From Shinisaurus crocodilurus (lineage: Eukaryota; Chordata; Lepidosauria; Squamata; Shinisauridae): a stretch of DNA of 64,000 nucleotides. Numbering within the stretch: position 1 is the stretch's first letter; every line of letters begins with the position of its first letter. The notes below the pieces were generated by a model. That model was not told the DNA's origin, did not search any database, and worked only from the letters and a program-made list of their open reading frames with translations. Location of the stretch: contig CM037879.1 of the NCBI GenBank assembly GCA_021292165.1, positions 268,951,160-269,015,159 of the forward strand. The letters are read 5' to 3'. Below, piece after piece: positions 33,494 to 43,650 of this stretch. The position numbers were made by a program, and so were the translations under genes.

Positions 33494-34909
33494 CTTCTTC
33501 TCCACCCAGCAGGCTGCTGAGGGAAGGAAAAAAATCACTGTTGCCCGAGGTCTGAACCTACAGAGAACTTTACACACACACACACACCTCATTTCTATTA
33601 CTCTGTCCATTTTGGCTTCCCCCCCCCCCAGTCTTCTCCCCCCCCTCCATCCGCCTTCTCTGCTCTGGGCTCCTGCCACCTGCCTGAAGTTAGGTGGAGG
33701 ACCACAGATTGCCCTCCCCCACTCTAAAGAGAGGCTTAACAAAATGTTTGGAATCCCCCTGAATATCACTGCCATTATTCTTAAAGCACCATCAAAAACA
33801 CTGGCCCTTTAAAAGGAATCCAGCACAACCTTAAGTCCTCTAAATTTGAGATAGAGGAACCGAGATTTTTGAAACAGGTGAATCAAAGGACATTAATCCA
33901 GCCAGCCAGCCAGCCAACCAAAGGGGGAAGGGACCTACAGTCCTATAAAAACAGAAGGAAGGAGCAAGAGGGTTGATTTCACAAAGGGCATTCGGGAGGC
34001 TAACTTGTAGGGCAGTGCTACATGTTTCTTGAAGTGATTTAAGGCAATGGGTTTTATTTGAATGTTGCTTTCGTTAGCTTGGGGGAGGGTGGAGATTTGC
34101 AGAGTTGCTACTAGAAAGAGGACCATTAGGACAGGAGCTACTTAACAGCAGTAAGGGTTTCTTAACAATTGAAGCTGAAGCACTGGAACATGCTGGGGAC
34201 CTGGGGTCTTGAAGTTTGTGTTTTGTAGGAAAATAATCCCTAGAGCAAGCTTTCTCATCTTGAGCCAAGTTTTGGTCTGCTTGCTCTCTTTTCTAGGGAC
34301 ACTGGTGCATAGGTTGCTATTGGGGCACTTTTTACAGGCATAACTGTTTGAACAAGAGGTTTTCTTCTGAATTCCAGATAGCTTTGGGAGGTAATAGTAA
34401 TTAGTTACCTAGGAAACAGCTTCATTCTTGCACTTTTAAAGAGATCAAGCTCAAAGAGAGGTAACAAGTGTGTGTTTACAGAAACAGACGCTCAAGCTTT
34501 TAGCTTCTCTATATTGGCAGGTGTCTGCAATTTTCAGATATACCTAGACCAACTCCATTATTCCGCTAAGTGAGGCCAATTGTGGAAACCTGGTTGTTTT
34601 GGCAGCTGGGAATGCTAAGGATCCTTAGTACTTCTTTGGTTAAGCAAAGCAAATGCTAGCTGGCCATGCTGGCGTTTAGAACAGCAGGATTGTGCTTTCT
34701 CTTCAGATTAACTATAAGGTCATAAAAGTGAGCAAGCTTCTTGAGTTCATTAAAACTTTTCTCAGGCAAAACCTTAAGCAAAGCAAGGGGGGGGGAGTTG
34801 CTGGACAAGATGAAACTGCCACTATGCAGTGATTTCTAAAATAAATTGAAGGTCTAATGCAGTCTTAGCCAGCCTGAGAGCATGCCTGGTGCAAAAAGGA
34901 GGGGCTTTA

Positions 34910-35090
34910 CTGAGCACTAGGGCATCGTGTGCTGCTGTATGCAGAAGGTCCTGGATTCGATACCCAGCATCTCCAGTTAAAGAACTGCTAGGAAGGATCT
35001 TTGCCTAAGACCCTGGAGGGCTGTTGGCAGTAGGGGTGCTTGTCCCAGTGGTTTGACTTGATATACATGCTCTGCTCCACTTCTCCAAGC
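34910..35090 (+). mobile_element. tRNA-derived SINE (family 2)
   Basis: Forward copy: GTATGCAGAAGGTCCTGG, a degenerate B box GGATTCGATACCC at about 34952-34964, GCATCTCCAGTTAAAGAACT, GACCCTGGAGGGCTG. It is diverged from a functional Pol III promoter. Confidence 0.55.
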
Positions 35091-35316
35091 AGTGACAAGT
35101 TCCAGGGGTATAGTGCTTTAGCTGGAAGGAGGCTTATAGTGGTTTTTAAATCACTGTCTTTGTTAACAAATATATATATCCTGGGTACAGATGTGGGCAC
35201 AGCTTTCTCACACCAACAGATAACCAGTGTTCACTGCTCCCACTTCAGATCTCCAGAGAGGCAGTCAACACGTCAAAATGCTGTTGGCTTTGTTAGAAGT
35301 GACTTTGTTCAAGTCC

Positions 35317-36290
35317 TGTAAAAAGAAAAAGTTCTCTGGACAAGAAAATTGGTGAAAGCAAAGCACTTTTTATTGAATACAGTCTTGCAAGAGTGGGTGC
35401 GCTATGTAGGTAGGCACACCTTAACATTCAAACAGCGTGTTTTTATTCCCTATGCCCGGCCGCAGGGTTCCTCCCTCATTCCCCCATTGGCTGGGTACTT
35501 TGAGGTTCACAGCCTATCCCGACCGCCTAAACCTAATACATTATTCCCCGCCCCTGTTTACAGTCCCTCCTCTTGTTGTGTTGTATCCTCTTACTCTAAT
35601 TTCTTATTGGCTCTTCCACACATTCCTTAACTTCATTTTAACTTTGACCTCTTACTCTCCCATCAGCAGACACCTCTTCTTTTGACACATTTTTATGCCT
35701 GGTCTGTGTTTCCAGAAAGGGAGGATTCCTCACTTATCTGTTACCTACTTATTCAATGCCATCCCTATCTAAGCATAATTTATCATCTACTAATCCCATG
35801 CCATCCTTATGACCCGGGCATTGAGTTCTTTACATATTTTAGGTCTCATTTATCACTAGACTGGGGCCCCCATTCAGGGTGAGTTCTCTGGCTTCTTTTA
35901 ATTTCTGTCCTTTGTATTTTACTTAATATAATTTGGGAAAGAAACATTCTCTAATTCTTACATCTTAGAGAGCCCAGAACTCATTATCTCTGTGCGTGTC
36001 TTAGCCTCTCCCAAATCTCCACTCAACAGCTAGTGTGCCCCTTTCCCCCTGGCCAGAAGGGGGGAATTGGAATCTTATCTCCTCTGGCTATCACCTAGCC
36101 TTCTTGGGGCTATCTGTCTGTAGTCTTCCTATCAAAGGATGTGCATCTCAGCTGGGCCTTCTGACCAGTCAAGAAACATTTTCAGTTGTTCTGGTTCCAT
36201 TAATCCCTTTCTGTCAACCCCACCCCCAAAAAACCCTTAAAACAATATGTTCACAAGTTCTTGCCTTGTACTAAAGGCACAAAAAAGCTT
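35317..36290 (-). other. LTR-like sequence (candidate)
   Basis: Read on the minus strand, the low-coordinate end looks like an R-U5 region: CAATAAAAAGTGCTTTGC (complement of about 35363-35380) is followed by about 50 bases ending TTTTTACA at 35317. I could not find the other terminus or a target duplication, and there is no ORF. A solo LTR of an endogenous retroelement is plausible but unproved. Confidence 0.3.
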
Positions 36291-37029
36291 AGTGGCTCTT
36301 CCTCTTTGTTGGGGCTTGAAAAAGATGCTAGGAGAGGATATATTGTTGAATATTATCCTTCCTATTTCACGTTAGTGAGATCAGCAGAGTCCCTTTCCAG
36401 CTTAAAAGAAGCTTAGATTTGGCTAGTGTTAGCCAGTTAGCATTTGGTAATCCAGGATGCTTTAAGGCAGACTGGATTTCCCTGGGTTTGCCCCGTTCTC
36501 TCTCTCAGAACAATAATCAGAGACACAGTCTTGTAAAAGTTAAAAGTAACATTTACTCACTCAGATTATGCAGTTTCATTCAGGCAGGCTTAAAAGCGTT
36601 TCTTACAGTTGGTTACAGTACATTTGGAAATACTTGGGGTCTGAACTTGTGGAGTTCAGGCCAGCGACTCTGGTTACATGCTGCTGTTAGAACAACGTGG
36701 AGGCAACTCCTTTACTACCACATTCAGAGTCTCAGTAAGAAGAGAAGAGCTATGCCCACTTCCTGCTGAGGCTCAGCTAAACACACACTGAGTATCTTCT
36801 AGGGAATCCACCTTAGAAAATACCAGTGGCCTTAACCATTTCATCCAACTAACTGGTGAAACATGAGCCATTGGTTTTGATTGCACTTTAAATATCCCAC
36901 ACTCTTGAAACTATAAATGTCAGCAGTTCTTTAGTCCTGTAGTGCTTGTGAAACACAAATTCAATTGATTTGTTTTTTAAATTACACTTTAATCCAAGGA
37001 ACTCAATGAGCATGCATGAGTCTCCCCTG
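36291..37029. other. Unclassified; possible second LTR-like segment
   Basis: Around 36476-36600 the minus strand has GAGTAAATGTTACTTTTAAC followed by CTGATTATTGTTCTGAGAG, again reminiscent of LTR U5 sequence. Nothing decisive is visible. Confidence 0.2.
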
Positions 37030-37170
37030 CTGCTTATCCTCACAACAACCCTGCAAGGTAGGTTAGGCTGAGGTTTAGTGATTGGGTCAAAATCAAATCA
37101 CCCAGTGGGCTTCGTGGCTGAGTGAAGATTTTAACCTTGCTTATTCCCATCCTGATCTGGCACTCTAACC
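37030..37170 (-). mobile_element. MIR-like SINE fragment
   Basis: Complement of CAACAACCCTGCAAGGTAGG and TTAGGCTGAGG, then CACCCAGTGGGCTTCGTGG: family 1 SINE core, old and diverged. Confidence 0.6.
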
Positions 37171-37289
37171 CTAGGCCACATGAATTCATCTATGTGCTGC
37201 CTAGGAGTTCTCTCTAGGATTTCCTTTGCCTTTTGGACCCACTATGTAAGGCTGTCCATTTTATCCCCCTTCCCTCTCTGTTTATTGAG

Positions 37290-37470
37290 AGCTAACATAG
37301 CATTGTGGCTGGGAGTTAATAACTGCAAAGTCTCCAGTTCAAATCTTGCCATGAACTCCTAAGTGCCCTTTCTCCCTCTGTCTTAGCCCCCTCATCTGTA
37401 ATATGGTCTCTGTTAAAGGTTACATACATGAAGCACCTGAAGATGCTCTAAAGTGATAGACAAATACTAA
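37290..37470 (+). mobile_element. MIR-like SINE, diverged
   Basis: AGCTAACATAGCATTGTGGC head, AGTTCAAATCTTGCCATGA B-box region, and TCATCTGTAATATGG core in MIR order. Confidence 0.5.
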
Positions 37471-38112
37471 CTGCTGCTTGGCTACCTTCTGCTTGGCCTG
37501 CCCTTTCACAGAGGTGATAACACACCCAGATTGTATGTATCTGGGAAGGGGGCGTGGCCAAGGGAAGAGGGCGTGGCCACCTGGGGGACTAGGGCGGGCT
37601 GGATTTGGTCCTATGAATAATCCATCTGAATTTCATTTTTGTTTTTCTACTAGTGATCACCGCAGAGGGTTGTGCATTAAGCTAATAGCTTGCAAATACC
37701 ACCAGCATGTTACTTAACCTTGTGTACTATAAAAGCTGCTACTTGGGGAGGGAAATGAGTGTGTCTGTGTTTAGAGCACAATACAACTGTATGAATAGTA
37801 CACTGGACTATTATGTGCAGTAACACAGAACAAGCTTTGCTGAATACATCCTTGTGTTTTAAAAGCTTTTTTTTTTCTTTCTGGTGAAAAGAGCCTCTAC
37901 TAGAAGGAACAGTAATAGCATTTCTGTCTCCCACTTATGTTGGGAGAAATATGCATCATGTTACACTTCCCCGGACCTTTTTAACATGAATTTACCTGAT
38001 CACATTAAGTTAATGATTTGCATTTTCTGAAATAACACATTTTGTGTACACTTCTCACCTTGTGTTCTTAAACAAGACAAATGCAGTCATTATAGCATAC
38101 CTATTCAAGTTG
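37471..38112. other. No recognisable feature
   Basis: Unrecognised non-coding sequence up to the target-site duplication of the Gypsy element. Confidence 0.5.
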
Positions 38113-38117
38113 ATATT

Positions 38118-38886
38118 TGTGAAGGATCACCAACAGGATCCTCTGCGTGAGTTCGGTGCTTAACGGGTTAACCGGCTCTGAATTACAGCCCGTACGAGCG
38201 CTAGCAATCACCTACGAGGCTTTTGCACACAAGAGGAAACCGCAGCCCTTTAAATGTCCAAATAAGGCTTTTATTTGTTTACACAAAACACAGAGCGGAA
38301 CTAACAGCTTTCCAGGAATACTATAACAGCAACACAACCTTAGCTGACCCCTGGGTTTCTCAATGAACAGGCTTAGGCTAGCGGAGTGAATCTAGTCAAT
38401 TACCTCAGACCAAAGACTCTGCGTCTAGTCGATGTCAGCCTGGCTCTGGGTCGGCCGATTCGTGGATGAGAAAGGCGTACTCGGCTGCCGCTTGGAAGGT
38501 GGATCTGGCCCCGAAATACCCGTGGTTCCCAACAACCTTAACCCGGAAGGGAGAGGGGTTTTCTACCCCTGAGTTCCCGCTCTCCCCGCCCTCCAGGTCA
38601 GGTGGGGGCTTATGCCTGCCCCTTCGTTCCAGGTGGGCTTATTCCTGCCCAGGAAGAAGGTGACGTACTAGCCTTTGCAGCTCTTTGAGACTGCCCTGAT
38701 AGCTTGATGATCCTTGATGGTCCTTCCTTGGGTTTGTGGATCTCCACCGAGACTCTCCTTTGTTGGGGATGATGGTCTGTCTGCTAATTCTCCGATGACT
38801 TCATCCCCCCTTCCTTGCCCCCTCCCTTGGGCGAAAACCGTGTGTGTGTGTGTGTTTGTGTGAACCTGTGTAGGGCTTTCTCCACA
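38118..38886 (-). repeat. 3' LTR of the Gypsy element
   Basis: 769 bp, TG...CA bounded. By eye it differs from the 5' LTR at six positions plus a shorter TG microsatellite (about 38841-38862). The poly(A) hexamer AATAAA on the minus strand is at 38275-38270. Confidence 0.95.
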
Positions 38887-38897
38887 CCCTCCCATTT
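38887..38897 (-). promoter_or_regulatory. Polypurine tract
   Basis: On the minus strand AAATGGGAGGG directly precedes the 3' LTR, the position at which plus-strand DNA synthesis is primed in LTR retrotransposons. Confidence 0.75.
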
Positions 38898-38937
38898 GGG
38901 GGAAGATGGCATTGGGGTCCACCACCCCAATCCCTAT

Positions 38938-39483
38938 CTAACTATCTCCTACTGAGAAAGCCCGGGACAACCCATCTGCCACGATGTTGTCCTTGCCCTT
39001 GATGTGTTCGACTAAAAAATCAAAATCCTGCAGGGTTAAACTCCACCGCAACAACTTTTGGTTGGACCCCTTCACCCTGTCCAGCCAACACAAGGGGGAA
39101 TGGTCGGTCTGCAGCCGGAACCGGCGGCCCCACAGGTAGGGGCGAAGCTTGGTCACTGCCCACACTATTGCCAGGCATTCTTTCTCGACAGTGGCCAAGT
39201 TCCGCTCCCGAGGCAAAAGTTTTTTACTTAGAAAGGCAACAGGGCACAGCCCTTGCCCTGGCCGCTCCTGCAGCAAGACGGCTCCCATCCCCGCTTCCGA
39301 GGCATCCGTTTGCAAGACAAAAGGGGCTTCAAAATCTGGTGCTTGCAGCACAGGGGCTGCCATCAGGCAGGCTTTCAACCCCTCAAACGCTGCTTGGCAA
39401 GTGGCTGACCATTGGACTTTAACGGGTTGCCGCTTTTTGCACAAATCAGTCAGGGGGGCGGCTAGCTGGCTAAAATGGGGCAC
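38938..39483 (-). CDS. Gypsy RNase H domain (end of pol)
   Basis: This 181-residue open segment is the end of pol and continues in the same frame as the RT segment, from which it is separated by a stop. It would degrade the RNA strand of RNA/DNA hybrids during reverse transcription. It contains the RT connection HFSQLAAPLTDLCKK and the RNase H motifs LQTDASEAGMGAVL, VEKECLAIVWAV and FRLQTDHSPL, with acidic D, E and D residues in the usual order, and ends IKGKDNIVADGLSR. The coding sequence extends upstream of the first Met to the stop at 39538-39540. The gene ends about 50 bases from the 3' LTR, and no further ORF such as env follows. Confidence 0.9.
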   Translation of the reverse strand: MPHFSQLAAPLTDLCKKRQPVKVQWSATCQAAFEGLKACLMAAPVLQAPDFEAPFVLQTDASEAGMGAVLLQERPGQGLCPVAFLSKKLLPRERNLATVEKECLAIVWAVTKLRPYLWGRRFRLQTDHSPLCWLDRVKGSNQKLLRWSLTLQDFDFLVEHIKGKDNIVADGLSRAFSVGDS

Positions 39484-39537
39484 AAACTTACGATAATAGC
39501 CAGCCAGCCCTAAAAAAGCTTGAACCTGCTTTTTCGT

Positions 39538-40233
39538 CTAGGGTTGGGGCCAGGTGCGAACCGACTCAATTTTGGCTTCCAGGGGCTTGACACTACCTCC
39601 CCCCACCTTATGTCCAAGATACTCCACCTCCCCCCGCCCGACCTGGCATTTTTTTGCCTTCACAGTCAGCCCGGCGTCCTGAATCCTCTGGAATACCTGG
39701 CGGATATGTTGCAAATGCTGTTCCCAGGTGGAGCTAAAAATGGCTATATCATCCAGATATGCACAGGCGAACTCCCCCAGCCCATTCAGCATCTCATTGA
39801 CCAGCCTCTGGAAGGTAGCTGGACCATTTCGGACCCCGAAGGGGAGGGTGGTGAATTGAAACAACCCCAGGTGGGTCACAAAAGCAGACTTCAAGGCAGC
39901 ATCCGAATCAAGCGGGACCTGCCAATAACCCTTCGTCAGGTCCAGGGTAGTAATGTACGTGGCCCCCCCAAGTCGTTCCAACAGCACATCCATGTTGGGG
40001 ATGGGGTAGGGGTCAGGGAGAGTCACCTTGTTTATCTTCCGATAATCCATGCAGAACCGGACACCCCCATCCTTCTTGGCCACTAACACTATAGGGGAGG
40101 ACCAGGGGCTCGAGCTGGGAACAATGACTCCAAGGTCCAGCATGGCTTGGACCTCATCGGCGATGACCTGGGCATGGGGTCCCACCGCCCGGTAGGGTAG
40201 GGATTGTATGGGGGGGGCTATTCCCTGTGTCAA
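39538..40233 (-). CDS. Gypsy reverse transcriptase domain
   Basis: The 231-residue segment copies element RNA into DNA in the cytoplasmic particle. It shows the RT motifs in order: VIVPSSSPWSSPIVLVAKKD, VRFCMDYRKINKVT, ITTLDLTKGYWQVPL, FGVRNGPATFQRL and the catalytic box AYLDDIAIFS, then KKCQVGRGEVEYLGHKV. Its start is artificial. The true frame enters from the preceding segment (40519-40154) across a frameshift in a run of eight G (C on the coding strand) at about 40210-40217. It ends at an in-frame TAG (39540-39538) just before the connection and RNase H part. Unlike most Gypsy elements it lies downstream of integrase. Confidence 0.93.
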   Translation of the reverse strand: MTQGIAPPIQSLPYRAVGPHAQVIADEVQAMLDLGVIVPSSSPWSSPIVLVAKKDGGVRFCMDYRKINKVTLPDPYPIPNMDVLLERLGGATYITTLDLTKGYWQVPLDSDAALKSAFVTHLGLFQFTTLPFGVRNGPATFQRLVNEMLNGLGEFACAYLDDIAIFSSTWEQHLQHIRQVFQRIQDAGLTVKAKKCQVGRGEVEYLGHKVGGGSVKPLEAKIESVRTWPQP

Positions 40234-40519
40234 TGGTGTGTTGTGTGAGTGTGGTGCATCCCGGACGGTCAGAGAACATGGGTTGGAAATCCTCTAAGAC
40301 TTGGGTAATCTGCCGCCGCTGCTGTTCTGACAGAGAGGGGGACAGTTGGATCTCATCCATGCCTCCCCCTTCCCCCCATTCGGCCAACAAATCCCCATCA
40401 GAGGTCCCCTGATCCGCACACTCCTGCACTCCCCCCACCTTTGTTCCCCGTTCCACATACAATTTCAACATGTTAACATGAAATACCTTTTGTCTCCCTG
40501 GCTGTCCAGGAAAAGCCAC
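40154..40519 (-). CDS. Integrase C-terminal end and start of RT segment
   Basis: The 121-residue segment begins with GTG at 40519, directly after a TAA, and joins integrase to reverse transcriptase in one frame. Its first part (KVFHVNMLKLYVER) ends a GPY/F-type integrase C-terminal module. An acidic linker follows, then SEQQRRQITQVLEDF and CTTLTQHTIDTG, which normally open the Gypsy RT domain. The last roughly 25 residues are out of frame after the poly-C frameshift. This segment physically shows integrase coming before RT in this element. No chromodomain is visible. Confidence 0.85.
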   Translation of the reverse strand: MAFPGQPGRQKVFHVNMLKLYVERGTKVGGVQECADQGTSDGDLLAEWGEGGGMDEIQLSPSLSEQQRRQITQVLEDFQPMFSDRPGCTTLTQHTIDTGNSPPHTIPTLPGGGTPCPGHRR

Positions 40520-41053
40520 TTAGTAGTTCACCTCCCCTGACCTTCCAATCACAGTCCCCGGACGCTCCCATTTCAAACACAATTTGTCCGTTTTTTGGGG
40601 GCGCAGAACCAACACCTGGTCCCCCACTTCAAAAGTCCGTGGCACAGCCGTCCGGTTGTACCACGCGCTCTGCCGCTGTTGCGCTGCTCCGAGGTGCTGT
40701 TGTGCCGTCTCCCGCACCTCCCGAAGGACAGTTTGGAGGTGCTGCATGAAGGCATGCACCAGCATGGAAGATTCTGCGGCAACCCCCTCCCATTCCGCCC
40801 GTAACAGAGCCAAAGGTCCTTTTAGCTCCCTCCCAAACATCAGTTCATTGGGGGAGAATCCCAGGCTCTCTTGGGGGGAGTCCCAGTATGCGAACAACAG
40901 GTAGGGGAGAGCTTGATCACAAGTCCCGGGGTGCTTAGCCGCATACGCTCTGATCATTTTCTCAAGAGTCTGATTGAACCGCTCCACCAGCCCATTTGTC
41001 TCGTGATGATAGGGCACTGAAGTCAGATGCTCCACACACCCCAGTTCCCACAT
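40520..41053 (-). CDS. Integrase core, C-terminal part
   Basis: 177 residues in the same frame as the upstream Gag-PR-IN ORF, separated only by a TAA at 41059-41057. It contains HHETNGLVERFNQTLEKM, whose Glu completes the D,D-35-E triad; the spacing to the second Asp upstream is 35 residues. TRIAD-linked SFG-like region SLGFSPNELMFGREL follows, then the start of the GPY/F module (FEVGDQVLVLRPQK). It ends at another in-frame TAA (40522-40520). Integrase inserts the cDNA into host DNA with a 5-bp stagger, matching the ATATT duplication. Confidence 0.9.
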   Translation of the reverse strand: MWELGCVEHLTSVPYHHETNGLVERFNQTLEKMIRAYAAKHPGTCDQALPYLLFAYWDSPQESLGFSPNELMFGRELKGPLALLRAEWEGVAAESSMLVHAFMQHLQTVLREVRETAQQHLGAAQQRQSAWYNRTAVPRTFEVGDQVLVLRPQKTDKLCLKWERPGTVIGRSGEVNY

Positions 41054-41056
41054 TTT

Positions 41057-43462
41057 TTAAAACAATTTGGACACGAATCCCATGCCGCAGTCCGAAACCA
41101 CCGTGTGGGGCATTCCTAGGCGGGCGAAAAGAGAAAGGAGAGTCTTAGCCAGGCTGGTAGCGGAAATGGAGGCTAGGGCAAAAGCCTCGGCATAGCGGGT
41201 GGCAAAGTCAACAACAGTCAGTATAAACTTCTTCCCCGTCTTGGTGGGGGGATTCAAGGGTCCCACAATGTCCAACCCTATCCTTTCAAACGGGGTGCCC
41301 ACAATGGGTAGGGGTTGAAGGGGGGCTTTCGGGTGGTCCCGGTTATGCCCCACCCGCTGGCAGACATCGCAGGACCGGCAATACTCTCGGACTTCATTCG
41401 CCACCATGGGCCAGTAGAACCCTTCCGTCACCCTGGCCAATGTCCGTTTCTGTCCTAAATGACCTCCCCACGCTACATCATGGGCCAATTGCAGCACAGC
41501 CTGGCGGTACCTTGCAGGCACAACTAATTGTCTTTTCTTCGGCTGGGGACCCGTTTTGGTTTTTGGGCAGAATTCCCAGTAAAGGGCTCCTGCCTCCCAC
41601 AAAAACTGTTCTGACTGGTCCCCTGCCCCCAACACTTGACCGGCCCGATCCCGGCACTCTCGGGGTGACGGGTCGCTCTGCTGTTCCTCCTGGAACACCT
41701 TTTGAGCCCCAAAATCTCGGGCCATTGGGGCGAACCCCCCTTGGTCCTCCTCCCTCCCCGAAGCAGAGGGGGGCGGCGGGGAACGGCTGACTGCCGGGGT
41801 CACTTTACCGCGACCGGGACGGGGGGCCGGAGGGCTGGGAGGCTGCGGGGCAGGGGCTTGCTTGGCCTGATGTCGTGTCACCACCCCCACCTTGACCTGG
41901 GCAGCCTGGAACGCAATGTCGTTCCCAATGATGATCCCCCATTCTTGTTGTCCATGTACTATAACGTCCACTTCCCCCTCCCATCCCCTGTACTTGACCC
42001 AGACCCGGGCGAGGGGAACAGCTATGTTGGGGGAGTTATAGGGTTTTATGGCGCAGGTGCGCCCTTTCAACAACTGTCTCTTCTTCACCTTACTCCAAGG
42101 TAAAGCAGTTATGTCCGCCCCGGTGTCCCTATACCCCACATGGGAAACATTGTTCACAGAGATGGACTCACAGAATTTGTTCTGGCTCCAACGCAGCTGC
42201 TCCGGTGAGGCAATGCGCATCAGGGATGCCTGCGAGATGGCCCCAAGGGAATGCTGTCCTCCGCTCCTCAGGGACCGTGCCGCGTCTTCTACTTCTTCCT
42301 CGAGGGACGAGCTGGACTGCTGGTCCTCCTCGTGTTCCTCCGGTTCGCGGAACTCTGGAGCGAGCATCCTTCCCACCTTGCCCGGGGATGCCTTGGAGTT
42401 ACGGTTCTTCGCGAGGAGCTTGGGGCAACTCCTCTTGAGATGCCCCGGTTCTTTACAATAAAAACAGCCACTGGCGCTGGGGCTTTCCTTGGACTTGCTT
42501 GGGGCTCCCTCCCGAAGTTTGGGGTTGCCCTTTTCTGTGCTCCCTTTAGCCCCGCCACAACTGAGGCTGCCCCCCTTTGTCCCTTTGGGCTGCCAATATA
42601 GTCCCATTTGGTCGGCCAGTTTGCCCATTTCCCGACAGTTTGGGGGGTCCCGATCCCTCACCGCCGTAGCCAAGTCCTCCGGGATAGTGGCACAAAATTG
42701 CTCTTGAATCATGAGTTCCCGCACCTCCGCCAAAGTGGTTTTCCCGGTGGCCCCAATCCACGCGTCCCAAACCTGCCCCAGGTGCGCCATCCAGGAGGCA
42801 TACGTGTCCCCTGGGGAAGGCTGTCCGTAACGAAATTTACGGCAACAATGTTCGGCTGTGAGGGCAAACCTTTCCCTTACAGCCTCCTTGAATGCCCCAT
42901 AGTCCAAGGGGGCAGTTTGGGTGTGAATACCCAGGAGGTCAGCCAGCTCCCCACTGACCTGAGTCCTTAAGGCAGACATTCTTAAATTGTCCGGCACCTT
43001 CTGCTCCAGGCAAGCAGCCTCGAACAAGGTGAAAAAGATCAACACATCCTGCCCGGACTGGTAGGTGGGGAATTGCTTCCTGTCCCATTTAGGGGTCTGG
43101 GTGCCCCCACTCTGGGGCATAGGGGGTCCCCCTTGTCCGGCGCCCGTGGTCAGCCTGGCCAACTCCAGCTGCATCTGCAGCACTGCTTGTTGCTGCTGGA
43201 TCATTTCCTGTTGATGCCGCATCAACTCCCTGGGCTGCTGCCAATTAAGTTGGGGAAAGAGGGCATCCAACCCTCCTCCCCCCCTGGCTCCACCAGCAAC
43301 CCTTCCGTCGAGGTCTTCCTCTAACTCAGGGTCCCTCCTCTCGCTTCCCCTGACACTACTTGTAAGGCTGGGGCTACCCCACTGCTTGGGTTCCTGCCCT
43401 ACCAGCAAAGATGAGGGGGCTCCCCCCCTCCCTGTTTTGCAGTCTTCGGCCGCACTACCCAC
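41057..43462 (-). CDS. Gag - protease - integrase N-terminal polyprotein
   Basis: 801 residues without a stop. Residues 70-130 are Gln-rich. Residues about 135-290 are the capsid, whose C-terminal part (about 186-288, FRYGQPSPGDTYASWM through EVRELMIQEQF and IPEDLATAVRDR) resembles the SCAN dimerisation domain. CCHC knuckle CX2CX4HX4C at 333-346 (CFYCKEPGHLKRSC). Acidic linker. Aspartic protease with DTGAD at 446-450 and IIIGNDI at about 510. Integrase zinc module with H661, H668, C698 and C701, and core Asp731 and Asp791. It stops at TAA 41059-41057, inside the integrase core. Gag, protease and integrase share one frame without a visible gag-pol frameshift site. No RT lies between protease and integrase. 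Confidence 0.95.
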   Translation of the reverse strand: MGSAAEDCKTGRGGAPSSLLVGQEPKQWGSPSLTSSVRGSERRDPELEEDLDGRVAGGARGGGGLDALFPQLNWQQPRELMRHQQEMIQQQQAVLQMQLELARLTTGAGQGGPPMPQSGGTQTPKWDRKQFPTYQSGQDVLIFFTLFEAACLEQKVPDNLRMSALRTQVSGELADLLGIHTQTAPLDYGAFKEAVRERFALTAEHCCRKFRYGQPSPGDTYASWMAHLGQVWDAWIGATGKTTLAEVRELMIQEQFCATIPEDLATAVRDRDPPNCREMGKLADQMGLYWQPKGTKGGSLSCGGAKGSTEKGNPKLREGAPSKSKESPSASGCFYCKEPGHLKRSCPKLLAKNRNSKASPGKVGRMLAPEFREPEEHEEDQQSSSSLEEEVEDAARSLRSGGQHSLGAISQASLMRIASPEQLRWSQNKFCESISVNNVSHVGYRDTGADITALPWSKVKKRQLLKGRTCAIKPYNSPNIAVPLARVWVKYRGWEGEVDVIVHGQQEWGIIIGNDIAFQAAQVKVGVVTRHQAKQAPAPQPPSPPAPRPGRGKVTPAVSRSPPPPSASGREEDQGGFAPMARDFGAQKVFQEEQQSDPSPRECRDRAGQVLGAGDQSEQFLWEAGALYWEFCPKTKTGPQPKKRQLVVPARYRQAVLQLAHDVAWGGHLGQKRTLARVTEGFYWPMVANEVREYCRSCDVCQRVGHNRDHPKAPLQPLPIVGTPFERIGLDIVGPLNPPTKTGKKFILTVVDFATRYAEAFALASISATSLAKTLLSLFARLGMPHTVVSDCGMGFVSKLF

Positions 43463-43630
43463 TCCATTGTGGAGATTTGGCTCCCTTCTCTGATTGGGGT
43501 CTCTGGGCTGCTCCCTAGCTCCAACTGTTCCTGGCTCAGGCTATTCATTTCTTTGGTCTGAGTGCTTTCCAGCAATCCGCTAGCCTGCCCTAGACCCTGT
43601 TAGTTCCGACTGTTAAATGTGGTTTCCAAT

Positions 43631-43650
43631 TGTCCCGTCGTCTGCCACCA
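43631..43650 (-). promoter_or_regulatory. Primer-binding site
   Basis: Directly inside the 5' LTR the minus strand begins TGGTGGCAGACGACGGGACA. The initial TGG pairs with a tRNA CCA end. I could not assign the tRNA from memory. Confidence 0.65.

Noticed and set aside
33300..33812. 170-residue + strand ORF and a 127-residue minus ORF
   Set aside because: Both run through CT/GT/GC simple repeats; the protein is low complexity with no family signal.
41054..41059. Programmed stop-codon readthrough in the Gypsy polyprotein
   Set aside because: The stop is inside the integrase core, not at a gag-pol boundary, and further stops occur downstream; simple decay is more likely.
41440..43324. Several + strand ORFs of 70-137 residues opposite the Gag-integrase ORF
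   Set aside because: They are shadows of a GC-rich coding frame on the minus strand; no motif, and the minus frame carries clear domains.
38938..43462. APOBEC-type hypermutation of the Gypsy copy
   Set aside because: LTR differences are few and mostly at CpG, which fits methylcytosine decay; there is no excess of G-to-A changes on the coding strand that I can see.
41057..43462. Host SCAN zinc-finger gene
   Set aside because: The SCAN-like region is embedded in a Gag with CCHC knuckle, protease and integrase inside LTRs; no C2H2 fingers follow.
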